Below are positions 16,916 through 24,707 of a DNA stretch of 64,000 bases, one piece after another (position 1 is the first letter of the stretch; each line of letters opens with the position of its first letter). The notes under the pieces were generated by a model. It was not told the DNA's origin. It saw nothing but the letters and a program-made list of their open reading frames with translations, and did no database searches. The stretch lies in the NCBI RefSeq assembly GCF_011516645.4, contig NZ_CP088285.1, positions 9,256,501 through 9,320,500 of the forward strand, in the 5' to 3' direction. Both the position numbers and the translations under genes were made by a program. This stretch comes from Bradyrhizobium septentrionale. Lineage in GTDB: Bacteria; Pseudomonadota; Alphaproteobacteria; Rhizobiales; Xanthobacteraceae.

Positions 16916-17210
16916 TGCGCGAGGCGGACGTTGCGCGCAGGAGGCGCAAGCACACTCCCCCTGCAGGAATGGCGCATCGCGGTGGCCGCATTCGCGGCCG
17001 CGAACGGTTTACCGTTTCCTAGCCATTCGGACACACCGGGAAACAATTGGTTCCCGCTGTCAGGTTGGCGTCAGCTGACCCGACTAGCGTTGCAGCGCGC
17101 TGTTTCTCAGGCGGCGCGCGCCCTTGCTTGGAAGGCCTCATCCGATGGAAACATCGGGTGGGGCCTTCTGCCTGCGTGCCCGGCAGGACGACCGTGGATG
17201 ATCGCCACCC
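16916..17210. other. Intergenic region between convergent genes
   Basis: No open frame or RNA gene recognised. The only structured part is the hairpin at 17131-17168. The rest is ordinary GC-rich spacer. Confidence 0.5.
17131..17168. terminator. Long hairpin with GAAA loop between convergent genes
   Basis: Arms of 17 bases (17131-17147 and 17152-17168) pair throughout, allowing G-U, around a GAAA tetraloop on the plus strand. No T run follows on either strand. Its position between the ends of the transglutaminase-like gene (plus) and the NIPSNAP gene (minus) suggests a shared transcript end or stability element. Confidence 0.5.
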
Positions 17211-17849
17211 TCACTGCAAGGGCGAGTGCGGCGCCGGCAGCATGATGGTCGAGTGCATCTCTTCCAGCAGCAGCGTGCCCTTGCTGAGGAATTCCAGCCA
17301 AGCCGGATCCTTCATCGCCCCGCCGCGCGCAGCAGCGCGGGCGTTGAGATCGGGATAGGCCCAGATGTGGCAGACCTCGTTGGGTTGCCCGGAATCGGTG
17401 TGCCAGAGGCCGACGATCTTGGAATATTTCTCGCGCTCCGGCAGCACGCCGGTGATCAGATCGAGCCATTGCTTGACACCGCCGAGCGGCTTGGCGCGAT
17501 AGTTGCGGAATTCGTAGATGTTGCCTGTCGTCGCCGGCGCCACCGGCGGGATGATCGCGTTCATCAGCCGGACCTCCTGGCGCACCAAGAGCGGACGGAT
17601 CGCCGGAATATACTCGCCGGTCCAGCGCGGATTCTTCGCGAGCTCGGCGCGCAACCGGCTCCGCTCGTTGAGATCGGCATAGCTCCACATGTGCATGACC
17701 TGATTGAGCGGACCGATCTCGGTGATCCAGTAGCCCTCGAGCTTGCCGAAATTGTCGCCGCGGATATCGCGCGAGATCGTGCTCGCCGCCTTGACCATCT
17801 CGCCGACGGTCCCTGGACGTACCGTGTAGGTGCGCAGCTCATAGATCAT
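17211..17849 (-). CDS. NIPSNAP-family protein (two ferredoxin-like repeats)
   Basis: 212 residues starting MIYELRTYTVRPGTVGEMVK, the NIPSNAP signature. A second, related half starts NIYEFRNYRAKPLGGVKQW. Each half is a dimeric alpha/beta-barrel unit with the typical LEGYWITEIGPLNQVMHMW and VGLWHTDSGQPNEVCHIW strands. The function of bacterial NIPSNAPs is poorly known; some act in degradation pathways. Start chosen at ATG 17849 with GGGAGA upstream. It lies 101 bases downstream of the DsbA-like gene, but a terminator separates them. Confidence 0.88.
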   Translation of the reverse strand: MIYELRTYTVRPGTVGEMVKAASTISRDIRGDNFGKLEGYWITEIGPLNQVMHMWSYADLNERSRLRAELAKNPRWTGEYIPAIRPLLVRQEVRLMNAIIPPVAPATTGNIYEFRNYRAKPLGGVKQWLDLITGVLPEREKYSKIVGLWHTDSGQPNEVCHIWAYPDLNARAAARGGAMKDPAWLEFLSKGTLLLEEMHSTIMLPAPHSPLQ

Positions 17850-17909
17850 GGTTGTCTCCCTGATTGTTCCCGATCGATCGTGCGGGCAAGATGAAATGGG
17901 CAAGACGAA

Positions 17910-17933
17910 AAAGCCCGGCGTGAACCGGGCTTT
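17910..17933 (-). terminator. Rho-independent terminator of the FrnE-like gene
   Basis: AAAGCCCGG and CCGGGCTTT around a 6-base loop, 17 bases beyond the stop codon of the DsbA-like gene and followed on the minus strand by TTTTTCG. A standard intrinsic terminator. Confidence 0.85.
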
Positions 17934-17950
17934 CGAAGAGGATTGCGGGA

Positions 17951-18616
17951 CTACTCGGCCGCCTGCGCGTTGATCTCGGCCGAGACCTCGCGGATGGCGC
18001 GGGCAAGCTGCTCGGCCGGCTGGGCGCCGGAGACCGCGTACTTCTGCGCGAACACGAAGGTCGGCACGCCGGAAATGCCCTTCTCGGCGGCCTCCTGGGC
18101 CTGCGCAGAGACCAGGGCCGTGTCCTCGTCGGTGGCAAGGCGCTTGCGGACGTCGTCGGCGTCGAGCCCGACATCGGCTGCCGCCTGCACCAGCACGTTG
18201 CTGTCGGTGAGATCGCCGCCGTCGCGGAAATACAGCTCCATCAGCCGCTGCTTCATCTCGGCCGCCTTGCCCTTGGCCTCGGCCCAGTGGATCAGGCGAT
18301 GGCAATCGATCGTGTTGGGCTGCCGCTTGACGAGCTCGGGATGGTAGGTCAGCCCTTCCTCATTGGCGGCGGCGACCACGCGGCCGGCGATGCCCTTGTA
18401 GGCCTCGACCGAGCCGAATTTGGCGGTGAGATATTCGTCGCGGCTGATGCCCTCGCGCGGCACCCAATTGTTGAGGAAGAACGGCCGCCAGTGCACCTCG
18501 ACCGGCACATCCGGCACCAGCTTGAGCGCATCCTCGATCCGATGTTTGCCGATATAGCACCAGGGGCAAACGACGTCGGAGACGATATCGAGGCGAAGCG
18601 GCTTCAGGTCGCTCAT
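17951..18616 (-). CDS. DsbA-family oxidoreductase (FrnE-like)
   Basis: 221 residues, no signal peptide, so cytoplasmic. The thioredoxin-fold active site is CPWC (17-20) in DIVSDVVCPWCYIGK, followed by the helical insertion (NNWVPREGISRDEYLTAKFG) and the cis-Pro region GISGVPTFVF. This arrangement defines the FrnE/2-hydroxychromene isomerase-like subgroup of DsbA proteins, thought to act on thiols or in detoxification. It carries its own terminator. Its start lies 63 bases downstream of the XRE regulator's stop on the same strand. Confidence 0.9.
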   Translation of the reverse strand: MSDLKPLRLDIVSDVVCPWCYIGKHRIEDALKLVPDVPVEVHWRPFFLNNWVPREGISRDEYLTAKFGSVEAYKGIAGRVVAAANEEGLTYHPELVKRQPNTIDCHRLIHWAEAKGKAAEMKQRLMELYFRDGGDLTDSNVLVQAAADVGLDADDVRKRLATDEDTALVSAQAQEAAEKGISGVPTFVFAQKYAVSGAQPAEQLARAIREVSAEINAQAAE

Positions 18617-18678
18617 GGCGGGATTCCCGGCGGAGATGGAGCCCCAAAGGTAGGCCGAAAGTGCCCCGAGACAAGCCG

Positions 18679-19503
18679 CTATTTCATACTGGCTGCCATC
18701 TGCCGCATCCGCTCGGCGGTCAGCTCGTCGGCGGGAAAGAAGGTCTCCAGCGCCAGTTCCTGCAGGGTGATATCGACCGGCGTGCCGAACACCATGGTGG
18801 TCGAGATGAAGCTCAGTATCTCGCCATTGAGGCGCAGCTTGAACGGCAGCGCGACATTGTTGTCGGGGGCGATCGGCGCCGATCGCGCCGGGATCGGGTA
18901 GGACTTCAGGTCCTGATAGAGCTTCAGCAGTTCCGGATCGGCAGTGGCCTCGCACTGGCGGTGCAGCCGCTCGAGCAGATGCGCGGCCCATTCCGGCAGG
19001 TTGACGGTGCGCGGCGCGAGCCCTTCCGGATGGAAGGCGAGCCGCAGGATGTTGAAGGGCTGGCCGAGCAGCCGCTGCGGCACGCCCTCGAGCAACGGCG
19101 CCACCATGCGGTTGGCCGAGACCAGATTATAGTGCCGGTCATAGGCCAGCGCCGGATGCGGCTCATGCGCCTTCAAGACCAGGTTGATCGCCTCACGCGC
19201 CGATTTCAGCGCGGGATCGTCCAGCGGGCGTTGCTGAAATGCGGGTGCGAAACCCGCGGCGACCAGCAGCACGTTGCGTTCGCGTAGGGGCACGTCGAGG
19301 CGCTCCGCCAGTTTGAGGACCATGTCGCGCGACGGCGCCGAACGGCCGGTCTCGACGAAGCTCAAATGCCGCGCCGAGATCTCGGCGTCGACGGCAAGGT
19401 CGAGCTGGCTGAGATGACGGCGCTGCCGCCACTCGCGCAGGTGCTCGCCGATCAGGACGGGTTTTGCGGGCTCGGCCCGCGCCATGGATGCATGTGCGTT
19501 CAT
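18679..19503 (-). CDS. XRE-family regulator with MmyB-like ligand domain
   Basis: 274 residues. An N-terminal helix-turn-helix (about 18-75: LREWRQRRHLSQLDLAVDAE, SARHLSFVETGRSAPSRDM) is followed by a PAS-like MmyB ligand domain with the typical ALAYDRHYNLVSANRM and LPEWAAHLLERLHRQ. Members usually control adjacent oxidoreductase or membrane genes. It diverges from the two small membrane-protein genes at 19604 and 19861, which are its likely targets, and precedes the FrnE-like gene. Confidence 0.88.
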   Translation of the reverse strand: MNAHASMARAEPAKPVLIGEHLREWRQRRHLSQLDLAVDAEISARHLSFVETGRSAPSRDMVLKLAERLDVPLRERNVLLVAAGFAPAFQQRPLDDPALKSAREAINLVLKAHEPHPALAYDRHYNLVSANRMVAPLLEGVPQRLLGQPFNILRLAFHPEGLAPRTVNLPEWAAHLLERLHRQCEATADPELLKLYQDLKSYPIPARSAPIAPDNNVALPFKLRLNGEILSFISTTMVFGTPVDITLQELALETFFPADELTAERMRQMAASMK

Positions 19504-19538
19504 GCTGCAAAACCTACCATGCGAAATTCGGTCGTTCC

Positions 19539-19555
19539 ATTACGCCTGAGGTAAT
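19539..19555. promoter_or_regulatory. Candidate operator for the XRE regulator
   Basis: An imperfect palindrome, ATTACGCCTGAGGTAAT, lies in the 100-base gap between the divergent regulator and membrane genes. Its arms match except for one extra base. Position and symmetry suggest a regulator site, but there is no direct proof. Confidence 0.35.
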
Positions 19556-19603
19556 CGAATTGGCGCGCTAGCCGGCTCATCTTCCACGGCACAGGAGATG
19601 ACC

Positions 19604-19822
19604 ATGCTGATGCTGTCCCTTATCCGCGCCTTCGCTGTCCTGATCCCGTGGCTGGTCCATCTGGCCACCTGGCTCGTCGCGCGCTCGCTCAACATGCCGC
19701 AGCCGCTCGTGCACGCGACCGGCCTGTTCGTGTTCGCGCAGGTCTATGCGGTCGAGATGAGGGTCGGCAAGGCACTCTGCCCGTTCCGCCTGTGGCGTCA
19801 GTTGCAGTCCCTGTTCCGCTGA
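19604..19822 (+). CDS. Small membrane protein
   Basis: 72 residues with two hydrophobic segments (about 1-26 and 34-50) and a basic end (FRLWRQLQSLFR). AGGAG sits directly before an ATG at 19598 but six bases before ATG 19604, so the second start is preferred. No family recognised. It lies 38 bases upstream of a second membrane gene and diverges from the XRE regulator. Confidence 0.6.
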   Translation: MLMLSLIRAFAVLIPWLVHLATWLVARSLNMPQPLVHATGLFVFAQVYAVEMRVGKALCPFRLWRQLQSLFR

Positions 19823-19860
19823 CCAACCAAACCCGATCCCCAACCAGAGGAGAACCTGCC

Positions 19861-20259
19861 ATGATCCATTCGTCCCAGCTGTTGCGCCGCGCCCTGCTCG
19901 CCGACGCCATCTTCAGCGGCGTATCCGCCGTCGCGATGGTGCTCGATGCCGGCGCGCTGGCGTCGTTCTTCAATCTGCCGGAAGCGCTGCTACGCGAGAC
20001 CGGGCTGTTCCTGGTCGCCTACACCGCGCTGGTCGGCTGGCTCGGCACGCGCGCTTCGGTGCCGAAGGCGGTGGTGATGCTGGTGGTCATAGGCAACGCC
20101 GCCTGGACGCTCGCCAGCATCGCGCTGCTGCTGTCGGGCGCGGTGTCGCCGAACCTGCTCGGGACGATCATGATCCTCGCCCAGGCGATCGCCACCGGCG
20201 TGTTCGCCGAGCTGCAATATGTCGGGCTGCGCCGCAGTGGCGGGACTGTCGCGGCGTAA
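19861..20259 (+). CDS. Four-helix integral membrane protein
   Basis: 132 residues forming four hydrophobic helices (about 10-33, 43-65, 70-90 and 96-120) with a short basic tail. AGAGGAGAA precedes the ATG. Similar small four-helix proteins are often annotated as hypothetical in Bradyrhizobium; no function is known. It probably forms an operon with the small membrane gene before it, under the divergent XRE regulator. Confidence 0.72.
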   Translation: MIHSSQLLRRALLADAIFSGVSAVAMVLDAGALASFFNLPEALLRETGLFLVAYTALVGWLGTRASVPKAVVMLVVIGNAAWTLASIALLLSGAVSPNLLGTIMILAQAIATGVFAELQYVGLRRSGGTVAA

Positions 20260-20318
20260 GCCGAATGGAAGACGTGACGAGCGGCCGTCGCGGCAAACGC
20301 GGCGGCCGCTCCCGGTCG

Positions 20319-20477
20319 TCAGCTCAGAGCGACTGCGGCAATCATGCCCGCAAAGGTCAACGCCAGGCCAATGATCAGCATCGGCACGAGGCTGCTGCCT
20401 GAAAACGGATTGGCCTGGTCCTGTTCAAACCCCGTCCTGTCGATTGCACGCGCGATCGCTTTCGCCCTGTTCCTCAT
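20319..20477 (-). CDS. Small single-helix membrane protein coupled to globin
   Basis: 52 residues: a basic N terminus (MRNRAKAIARAIDRTGFEQD) and one C-terminal transmembrane helix (about 30-52). Its ATG overlaps the globin stop codon (ATGA), which implies translational coupling, so it probably works with the globin, for instance as a membrane partner. No family recognised. Confidence 0.6.
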   Translation of the reverse strand: MRNRAKAIARAIDRTGFEQDQANPFSGSSLVPMLIIGLALTFAGMIAAVALS

Positions 20478-20935
20478 TGCACTGCTCCTGCTTCGTTTCG
20501 CCTGTAACGCTCGCCGACGCCGAGCATGACGCCTTGCCCGCTGGCGACGCCCATCTCCAGGCTGGCGGCGATGCGCCGCGCGCGGTCGATGAAATGTTCC
20601 GCCGCCACGGACGGGCACAGCTCGGCTGCGGTTGCCTCAAACAGTTGGAGCCAACGGTCGAAATGCGCGGCATCGATCGGCAGCTTCATGTGCTTGACCA
20701 TCGGCGTGCCGTGATAGCGCCCGGTCATCAGCGCGACCGAGGACCAGAACGCGCACATCTGCTCTAGATGCGGCCCCCAATCGCGGATCCTGGCGTCGAA
20801 CACCGGCGCCAGCATCGGGTCGCGGCGCACCTTGGCGTAGAAACCGTGCACGAGGCGCTCGATCATCGCCTCGGTGATCCCGGTCCGCTCGACGATCTGG
20901 GCCGTGATCTGCTCGCGCCGTTCTGCCCCTGTCAT
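20474..20935 (-). CDS. Group III truncated haemoglobin
   Basis: 153 residues. The short globin fold shows RLVHGFYAKVRRDPMLAPVF, HLEQMCAFWSSVALMTGRYHG and the proximal-His region KLPIDAAHFDRWLQLFE, as in group III trHbs such as Campylobacter Ctb. It should bind O2/NO in the cytoplasm and help in nitrosative or low-oxygen stress. It diverges from an Rrf2 regulator across a perfect palindrome, and overlaps the small membrane gene behind it. Start at 20935 is the first ATG. Confidence 0.9.
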   Translation of the reverse strand: MTGAERREQITAQIVERTGITEAMIERLVHGFYAKVRRDPMLAPVFDARIRDWGPHLEQMCAFWSSVALMTGRYHGTPMVKHMKLPIDAAHFDRWLQLFEATAAELCPSVAAEHFIDRARRIAASLEMGVASGQGVMLGVGERYRRNEAGAVQ

Positions 20936-20953
20936 GGCGGGCCTCCATAAATA

Positions 20954-20968
20954 GGTATTTCAAATACC
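20954..20968. promoter_or_regulatory. Palindromic operator (NsrR-type) between globin and Rrf2 genes
   Basis: GGTATTT-C-AAATACC is a perfect 7-1-7 palindrome placed 19 bases before the globin start and 52 before the regulator start. Its ATTT-N-AAAT core matches the known NsrR recognition pattern, so the adjacent Rrf2 protein probably binds here and controls both genes. Confidence 0.7.
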
Positions 20969-21019
20969 CATTTAGCGGGCTATATCAGCCCTGCCAAGTT
21001 CTGTTTTCGAGGGCCTCCC

Positions 21020-21445
21020 ATGCGCCTGACGTCGTTCACGGATTTTGCCCTGCGCGCGCTGATGCGGCTGGCCGGCGAGCCGGACCGGTCGTTCGCCACC
21101 AGCGAGATCGCGGCCGAATTCGGCATTTCCCGCAATCACCTCGCCAAGGTGGTGCGCGACCTCGCCGAGGCCGGCTTCATCACCACCCAGCGCGGCGTCG
21201 GGGGCGGGTTTGCGCTGGCGCGGCCGCCGCAGGCGATCACCCTCGGCGAGGTGGTGCGCGCGCTGGAGGGCGACAGCGCACTTGTCGAATGCTTCAGGGA
21301 TGATGGCGGCGATTGCGTGCTGCTGCCGCGCTGCCGGCTGAAGGCGAGGCTTGCGGCGGCGCGCGAGGCCTTCATGCGCGAGCTCGATGGAACCACGCTG
21401 GCGGATTGCACCTACTTTCCGCGCCAGCCCGCGAGGGCGTCATGA
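21020..21445 (+). CDS. Rrf2-family regulator, NsrR-like
   Basis: 141 residues. The winged helix (MRLTSFTDFALRALMRLA, IAAEFGISRNHLAKVVRDLA, FITTQRGVGGGFALARPP) is followed by a three-cysteine loop (ECFRDDGGDCVLLPRC), the [Fe-S] ligand pattern of NsrR/IscR-type sensors. NsrR senses nitric oxide by damage to its cluster and derepresses detoxification genes. The adjacent globin and the GGTATTT palindrome support this. It overlaps the next gene by 4 bases (ATGA). Confidence 0.87.
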   Translation: MRLTSFTDFALRALMRLAGEPDRSFATSEIAAEFGISRNHLAKVVRDLAEAGFITTQRGVGGGFALARPPQAITLGEVVRALEGDSALVECFRDDGGDCVLLPRCRLKARLAAAREAFMRELDGTTLADCTYFPRQPARAS

Positions 21446-21732
21446 CAGGAATCGTATTCGCTGACGGCACGTTCGAGGTCGATGCCAACGTCGTCGCCGA
21501 GGGGCTTGGCATCGCCGTGCCGTTGCTGCAGGCCGAGATGCGATCCGGAAAGATCACGACGCTGTCGGAACGCGGGGTCGACGCCGATGCGGGCCGGCAT
21601 CGGCTGACCTTCTTTTTGGAACACCGCCGCTTCCGCCTCGTCATCGACGAGCGCGGCACGATCGTCCAACGCTCAACACTCGATTTCGGCGACGCCCCGC
21701 TGCCGGCGTCGGCGCGCAAGCCGGGCGGCTAA
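21442..21732 (+). CDS. Small hypothetical protein coupled to the Rrf2 gene
   Basis: 96 residues, no signal peptide or membrane segment. It has the segments TFEVDANVVAEGLGIAVPLL, GKITTLSERGVDADAGRHR and LTFFLEHRRFRLVIDERG. The ATG overlaps the regulator's stop (ATGA), so it is co-translated and likely belongs to the same stress response. I do not recognise the family. Confidence 0.72.
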   Translation: MTGIVFADGTFEVDANVVAEGLGIAVPLLQAEMRSGKITTLSERGVDADAGRHRLTFFLEHRRFRLVIDERGTIVQRSTLDFGDAPLPASARKPGG

Positions 21733-21825
21733 GAATTGTTGCACTCCGGCGGACAAGCGGACATCACGCGTGCCAAAGGAGACCACCAGCCATTTGGGCA
21801 CACGGTCTCATTCCGGAGACCGGTG

Positions 21826-22485
21826 TCAGGCGGAGAGCGCCCGCGCGCCACCACGCTTCGAGGCGACGCCCTTCTTGCCTGCGGCCTTCAAATAGGAATG
21901 GCCGTTCAGGTGCTTGCCATTCAGCTTGCCGTTCGCCTTGGCGCCGTTTGGCTTGACCTTTGGCGCGGCTTTTTCCTTGGCCTTCGCCCTCTCCGCCGCG
22001 AGCTTCTCGGCCTTGCGCTCGGCCTTCTCCTTCAGCCGCAGCCGCTCCGCCCTCGCCTCCGCGCGCTTCTTCTTGCGCTTCTTCTCGCAGGCGTCGCACT
22101 TGCAGCCGATCGGCTTCAGGTAGGCTTTGAAATAGTCGGTTCCGTAATCGTAGCTGATCTCGTCGCCCGGCTCGATGTTCTTGATGGCGCGGATGAACAC
22201 CTTGCGCTTGCGTGGGCGGACGTCGGATTCCGCGTTCGGCCGGCAGGCGTGGTTGATGTAGCGAGCGAGGTTTTCGCGGATCGAGCCGTCGATGGTCCAG
22301 CGATTGGTGAGCTCGAACAGATATTTGTTCTCGATCGCGTCCTCATCCTTTTTCTTCGAGTCGAGCAACGGCCCGAAATAGCGGATGATCTTGTCGCCCT
22401 TCTTGATCGGCTTGGTGGCGAAAAGGCCGAGGCCGGTACGGGAGCGGCCGACGCGATAAGGCTTGTTGGATGATATCGTGGGCAT
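21826..22485 (-). CDS. SET-domain lysine methyltransferase-like protein with basic tail
   Basis: 219 residues. The SET fold is complete: GRSRTGLGLFATKPIKKGD (13-31), NHACRPNA (78-85, the substrate/AdoMet pseudoknot), GDEISYDYG (107-115, catalytic Tyr) and a post-SET CKCDAC (128-133). Residues 135-219 are a Lys/Ala/Arg-rich, histone-H1-like tail. It should methylate lysine in a protein using AdoMet; the target is unknown. The tail may bind DNA or be its own substrate. ATG 22485 is chosen; a TTG at 22509 would add eight residues. Confidence 0.87.
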   Translation of the reverse strand: MPTISSNKPYRVGRSRTGLGLFATKPIKKGDKIIRYFGPLLDSKKKDEDAIENKYLFELTNRWTIDGSIRENLARYINHACRPNAESDVRPRKRKVFIRAIKNIEPGDEISYDYGTDYFKAYLKPIGCKCDACEKKRKKKRAEARAERLRLKEKAERKAEKLAAERAKAKEKAAPKVKPNGAKANGKLNGKHLNGHSYLKAAGKKGVASKRGGARALSA

Positions 22486-22648
22486 GACGATCGAGGTTAC
22501 GGCACGCAAGGCGCACGTGACAAAAGTTGCGAAGCCGCCCTTCTAGGACGATTCCGCGCGTCTGTCAGGTGTTTCCCGCGTGTCTGTTGAACCTTCCCCA
22601 GATTGCGTGTGTCAGACACAAAGTAACGTGGATCGTAAGTCTCCCCTG

Positions 22649-23251
22649 ATGAAATACCTTGCTTTTGCAACAGCCATTATGGCGCTTGCCAGCGCAAATC
22701 CTGGTCAGGCTGGCTCTGAGGCGATCAGCAGCAGCTACACCTCGACCGCGCCGAAGGCTTGCCGCATGATCGGCAAGCCCAACGAGGAGGACGGCAGCGC
22801 CACGCGGGTCTGCCCGGGGAAATCCGGCCTTGTGGTGCTGATCAGCGAGGGCGATCTGCGCGAAGTGGTCTCGGTCGGCCGAAATCGCGAGGCGGCAGCC
22901 AGGGAACCGGCGGCGCAAGCCTGGTCCGGCCCGTTCAGCTCGAGTGGCGACACCGTCGAATGGCGTGCGGCCGGCAGCGAGCCCTTTGCCATCATCCAGC
23001 GCTGGCTGATCGCCGACAACAGCGAGCAGGACAAGCGCGGCGGTCCCGTCTCAAGGGCGATGCTTGCGGTGACCCGGCTGCCGCCGGGCGAGGTCTGTCA
23101 CGTCGCCTATGTCGACGTCGCGGCCAATCCCAACGCCAACGAGCTGGCGCGGCAGGCCGCCGACGAGTTCGCCCGCGATTTCAAATGCGGCGCGGATCAG
23201 GTGAAGACGATCGGCCAGAGCGGCCGCACCACGTCGCTCACGCAGCGCTAG
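22649..23251 (+). CDS. Exported hypothetical protein
   Basis: 200 residues. A signal peptide (about 1-21, ending NPGQA) is followed by a mature protein with four cysteines (KACRMIG, TRVCPGK, GEVCHVAY and DFKCGAD) that may form two disulfides. It contains RAMLAVTRLPPGEVCHVAYV. No known domain. The TAG stop is part of the CTAG target of IS copy 1, so the insertion left the coding sequence intact but separated it from the downstream region. Confidence 0.7.
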   Translation: MKYLAFATAIMALASANPGQAGSEAISSSYTSTAPKACRMIGKPNEEDGSATRVCPGKSGLVVLISEGDLREVVSVGRNREAAAREPAAQAWSGPFSSSGDTVEWRAAGSEPFAIIQRWLIADNSEQDKRGGPVSRAMLAVTRLPPGEVCHVAYVDVAANPNANELARQAADEFARDFKCGADQVKTIGQSGRTTSLTQR

Positions 23252-24695
23252 GAGCCCGTCCAGATATGTTTTCGTGACGGGCATTTGTTGTAGAGTAGCA
23301 GGCTCAGGCTGCGTTTGCGAGGTTGAACAGCTTGAGGAGGTTATGGACGGTGCAGATCATTGTCCACTCGGCGCGCACTTTCTCGATGCCCCGCAACAGG
23401 AACTGGCGGAAGCCTCTTGCCTGTTTGATCTGCCCGAACACCGGCTCCACCACTTGCTTTCGCAATCGGTAGGGTGTTTCGAAGCCGCCATCGTCGATCT
23501 TCTTTCGCATGGCCTGTGTCAGCGGGCCGCCGACTTTTCCGTTCGCTACTGTCGGGTGTTTGGCGCGTCCGGGCGCGACATAGCCATCGATGCTGCGTGT
23601 GTCGAGCGCTTCGAGATTGGCTTCGCTGCAGTAGCCGGAATCCGCTGAGGCCTGCCGCGGCTTGCGGCCAAGATTGCTCTCGATGGCCTCGATCAGGGGC
23701 ACCAACTGGCCCTGATCGCTGCCGTGCTGGGTCAGTTCTTGCGCGACAATGATCTGGGCATGTGCATCGACGGCCGCCTGGGCATTATAGGCCTGAACGA
23801 AGCCATCCTTCGACTTCATGATGCGGCTTTCCGGATCGGTGAAGTTGCGTTGCGCCTTGGGATTGGGTTCCTCCGATGGCAGCGCCGCCGGTTTGCCCGG
23901 CTTCTTGCGGCCTTCGGCCTGGCGCTGCTGTTCCTTTTCGGCCTCGATGCGGCGCTCTTCCTCCGCCGCCAGTTTGGCGTCCGCTTCCAGCGCCGCCATC
24001 GCTTGCTGGATCTTCGCCAGCCGTTTCTGCTTGTCGACGGTCCAGTCCGGCAGTTCGTCGCTGTTGCCGAAAGTCTCATCCTCCGAGGCATCCGCCGCCT
24101 CGGCGGCCGCCAGCATGCGAGCGACCTCGGCCTTCAATTCCGCCTCGCGCTTCTTCATGCGCTCATAACTCATCGCCTTGTGTTTCGACGCGTTCGCCTT
24201 GATCTTCGTACCATCCAGCGCGACATGACCGAGCTTGACCAGCCCGGCCGTCTCGCACAACTTCAGAACCTGCACGAATAGCGCGCCGAGCGCCTTCAAA
24301 TGTCGCTTGCGAAAGTCGCTGATCGTCCGAAAATCCGGCGCATCCAGCGCCACGATCATCACAAAATCGTTCCGCTCCCGGCAGGCCTTGGCAATCCGAC
24401 GCGACGAATACAGCCCACTCGCATAGCTATGCAGCAGCAGCGCCACCATCATCCGCGGATCAAACGGCGGCTGCCCAAGCCCGCTCACATAGCTGCCCAT
24501 GATCTCCCTGAGATCGAGGCTCTCCCGCACCAGATCAACCATAAACCGCGAGACATGGCCTTTCGGCACGAAGTCCTGCACATTCGGCGGCAGAAGCAGC
24601 GTCTGATCGATGTTCCAAGGCCGAAAATACTTGCTCATCGCCCAATGTTGAATCAGACCCGACCAGATTTGAACAGCGACTATCCAGACAAGCTC
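23252..24695 (-). mobile_element. IS1182-family insertion sequence, copy 1
   Basis: 1444 bases. The ends read GAGCCCGTCCAGATA and, inverted, GAGCTTGTCTGGATA, imperfect 15-base terminal repeats. CTAG occurs directly on both sides (23248-23251 and 24696-24699), a 4-base palindromic target duplication. It carries one transposase gene on the minus strand. The same 1444 bases recur at 57602-59045 in the same orientation. The flanking target duplication is intact, so this is a simple insertion between convergent genes. Confidence 0.92.
23304..24638 (-). CDS. IS1182-family transposase, copy 1
   Basis: 444 residues, full length. N-terminal MSKYFRPWNIDQTLLLPPNV and VPKGHVSRFMVDLVRE are typical of the IS1182 group. 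The DDE catalytic region includes HVALDGTKIKANASKH, ADSGYCSEANLEAL and RLRKQVVEPVFGQIKQARGF. A Lys/Glu/Ala-rich coiled insertion lies between (about 150-260). It cuts and joins the element's ends. Protein sequence is identical to that of copy 2, so transposition is recent. Confidence 0.93.
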   Translation of the reverse strand: MSKYFRPWNIDQTLLLPPNVQDFVPKGHVSRFMVDLVRESLDLREIMGSYVSGLGQPPFDPRMMVALLLHSYASGLYSSRRIAKACRERNDFVMIVALDAPDFRTISDFRKRHLKALGALFVQVLKLCETAGLVKLGHVALDGTKIKANASKHKAMSYERMKKREAELKAEVARMLAAAEAADASEDETFGNSDELPDWTVDKQKRLAKIQQAMAALEADAKLAAEEERRIEAEKEQQRQAEGRKKPGKPAALPSEEPNPKAQRNFTDPESRIMKSKDGFVQAYNAQAAVDAHAQIIVAQELTQHGSDQGQLVPLIEAIESNLGRKPRQASADSGYCSEANLEALDTRSIDGYVAPGRAKHPTVANGKVGGPLTQAMRKKIDDGGFETPYRLRKQVVEPVFGQIKQARGFRQFLLRGIEKVRAEWTMICTVHNLLKLFNLANAA

Positions 24696-24707
24696 CTAGA
24701 ACATCGG

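Noticed and set aside
16916..17210. A tRNA or small RNA gene in the gap
   Set aside because: No cloverleaf or promoter could be found; only the long hairpin at 17131-17168 is evident.
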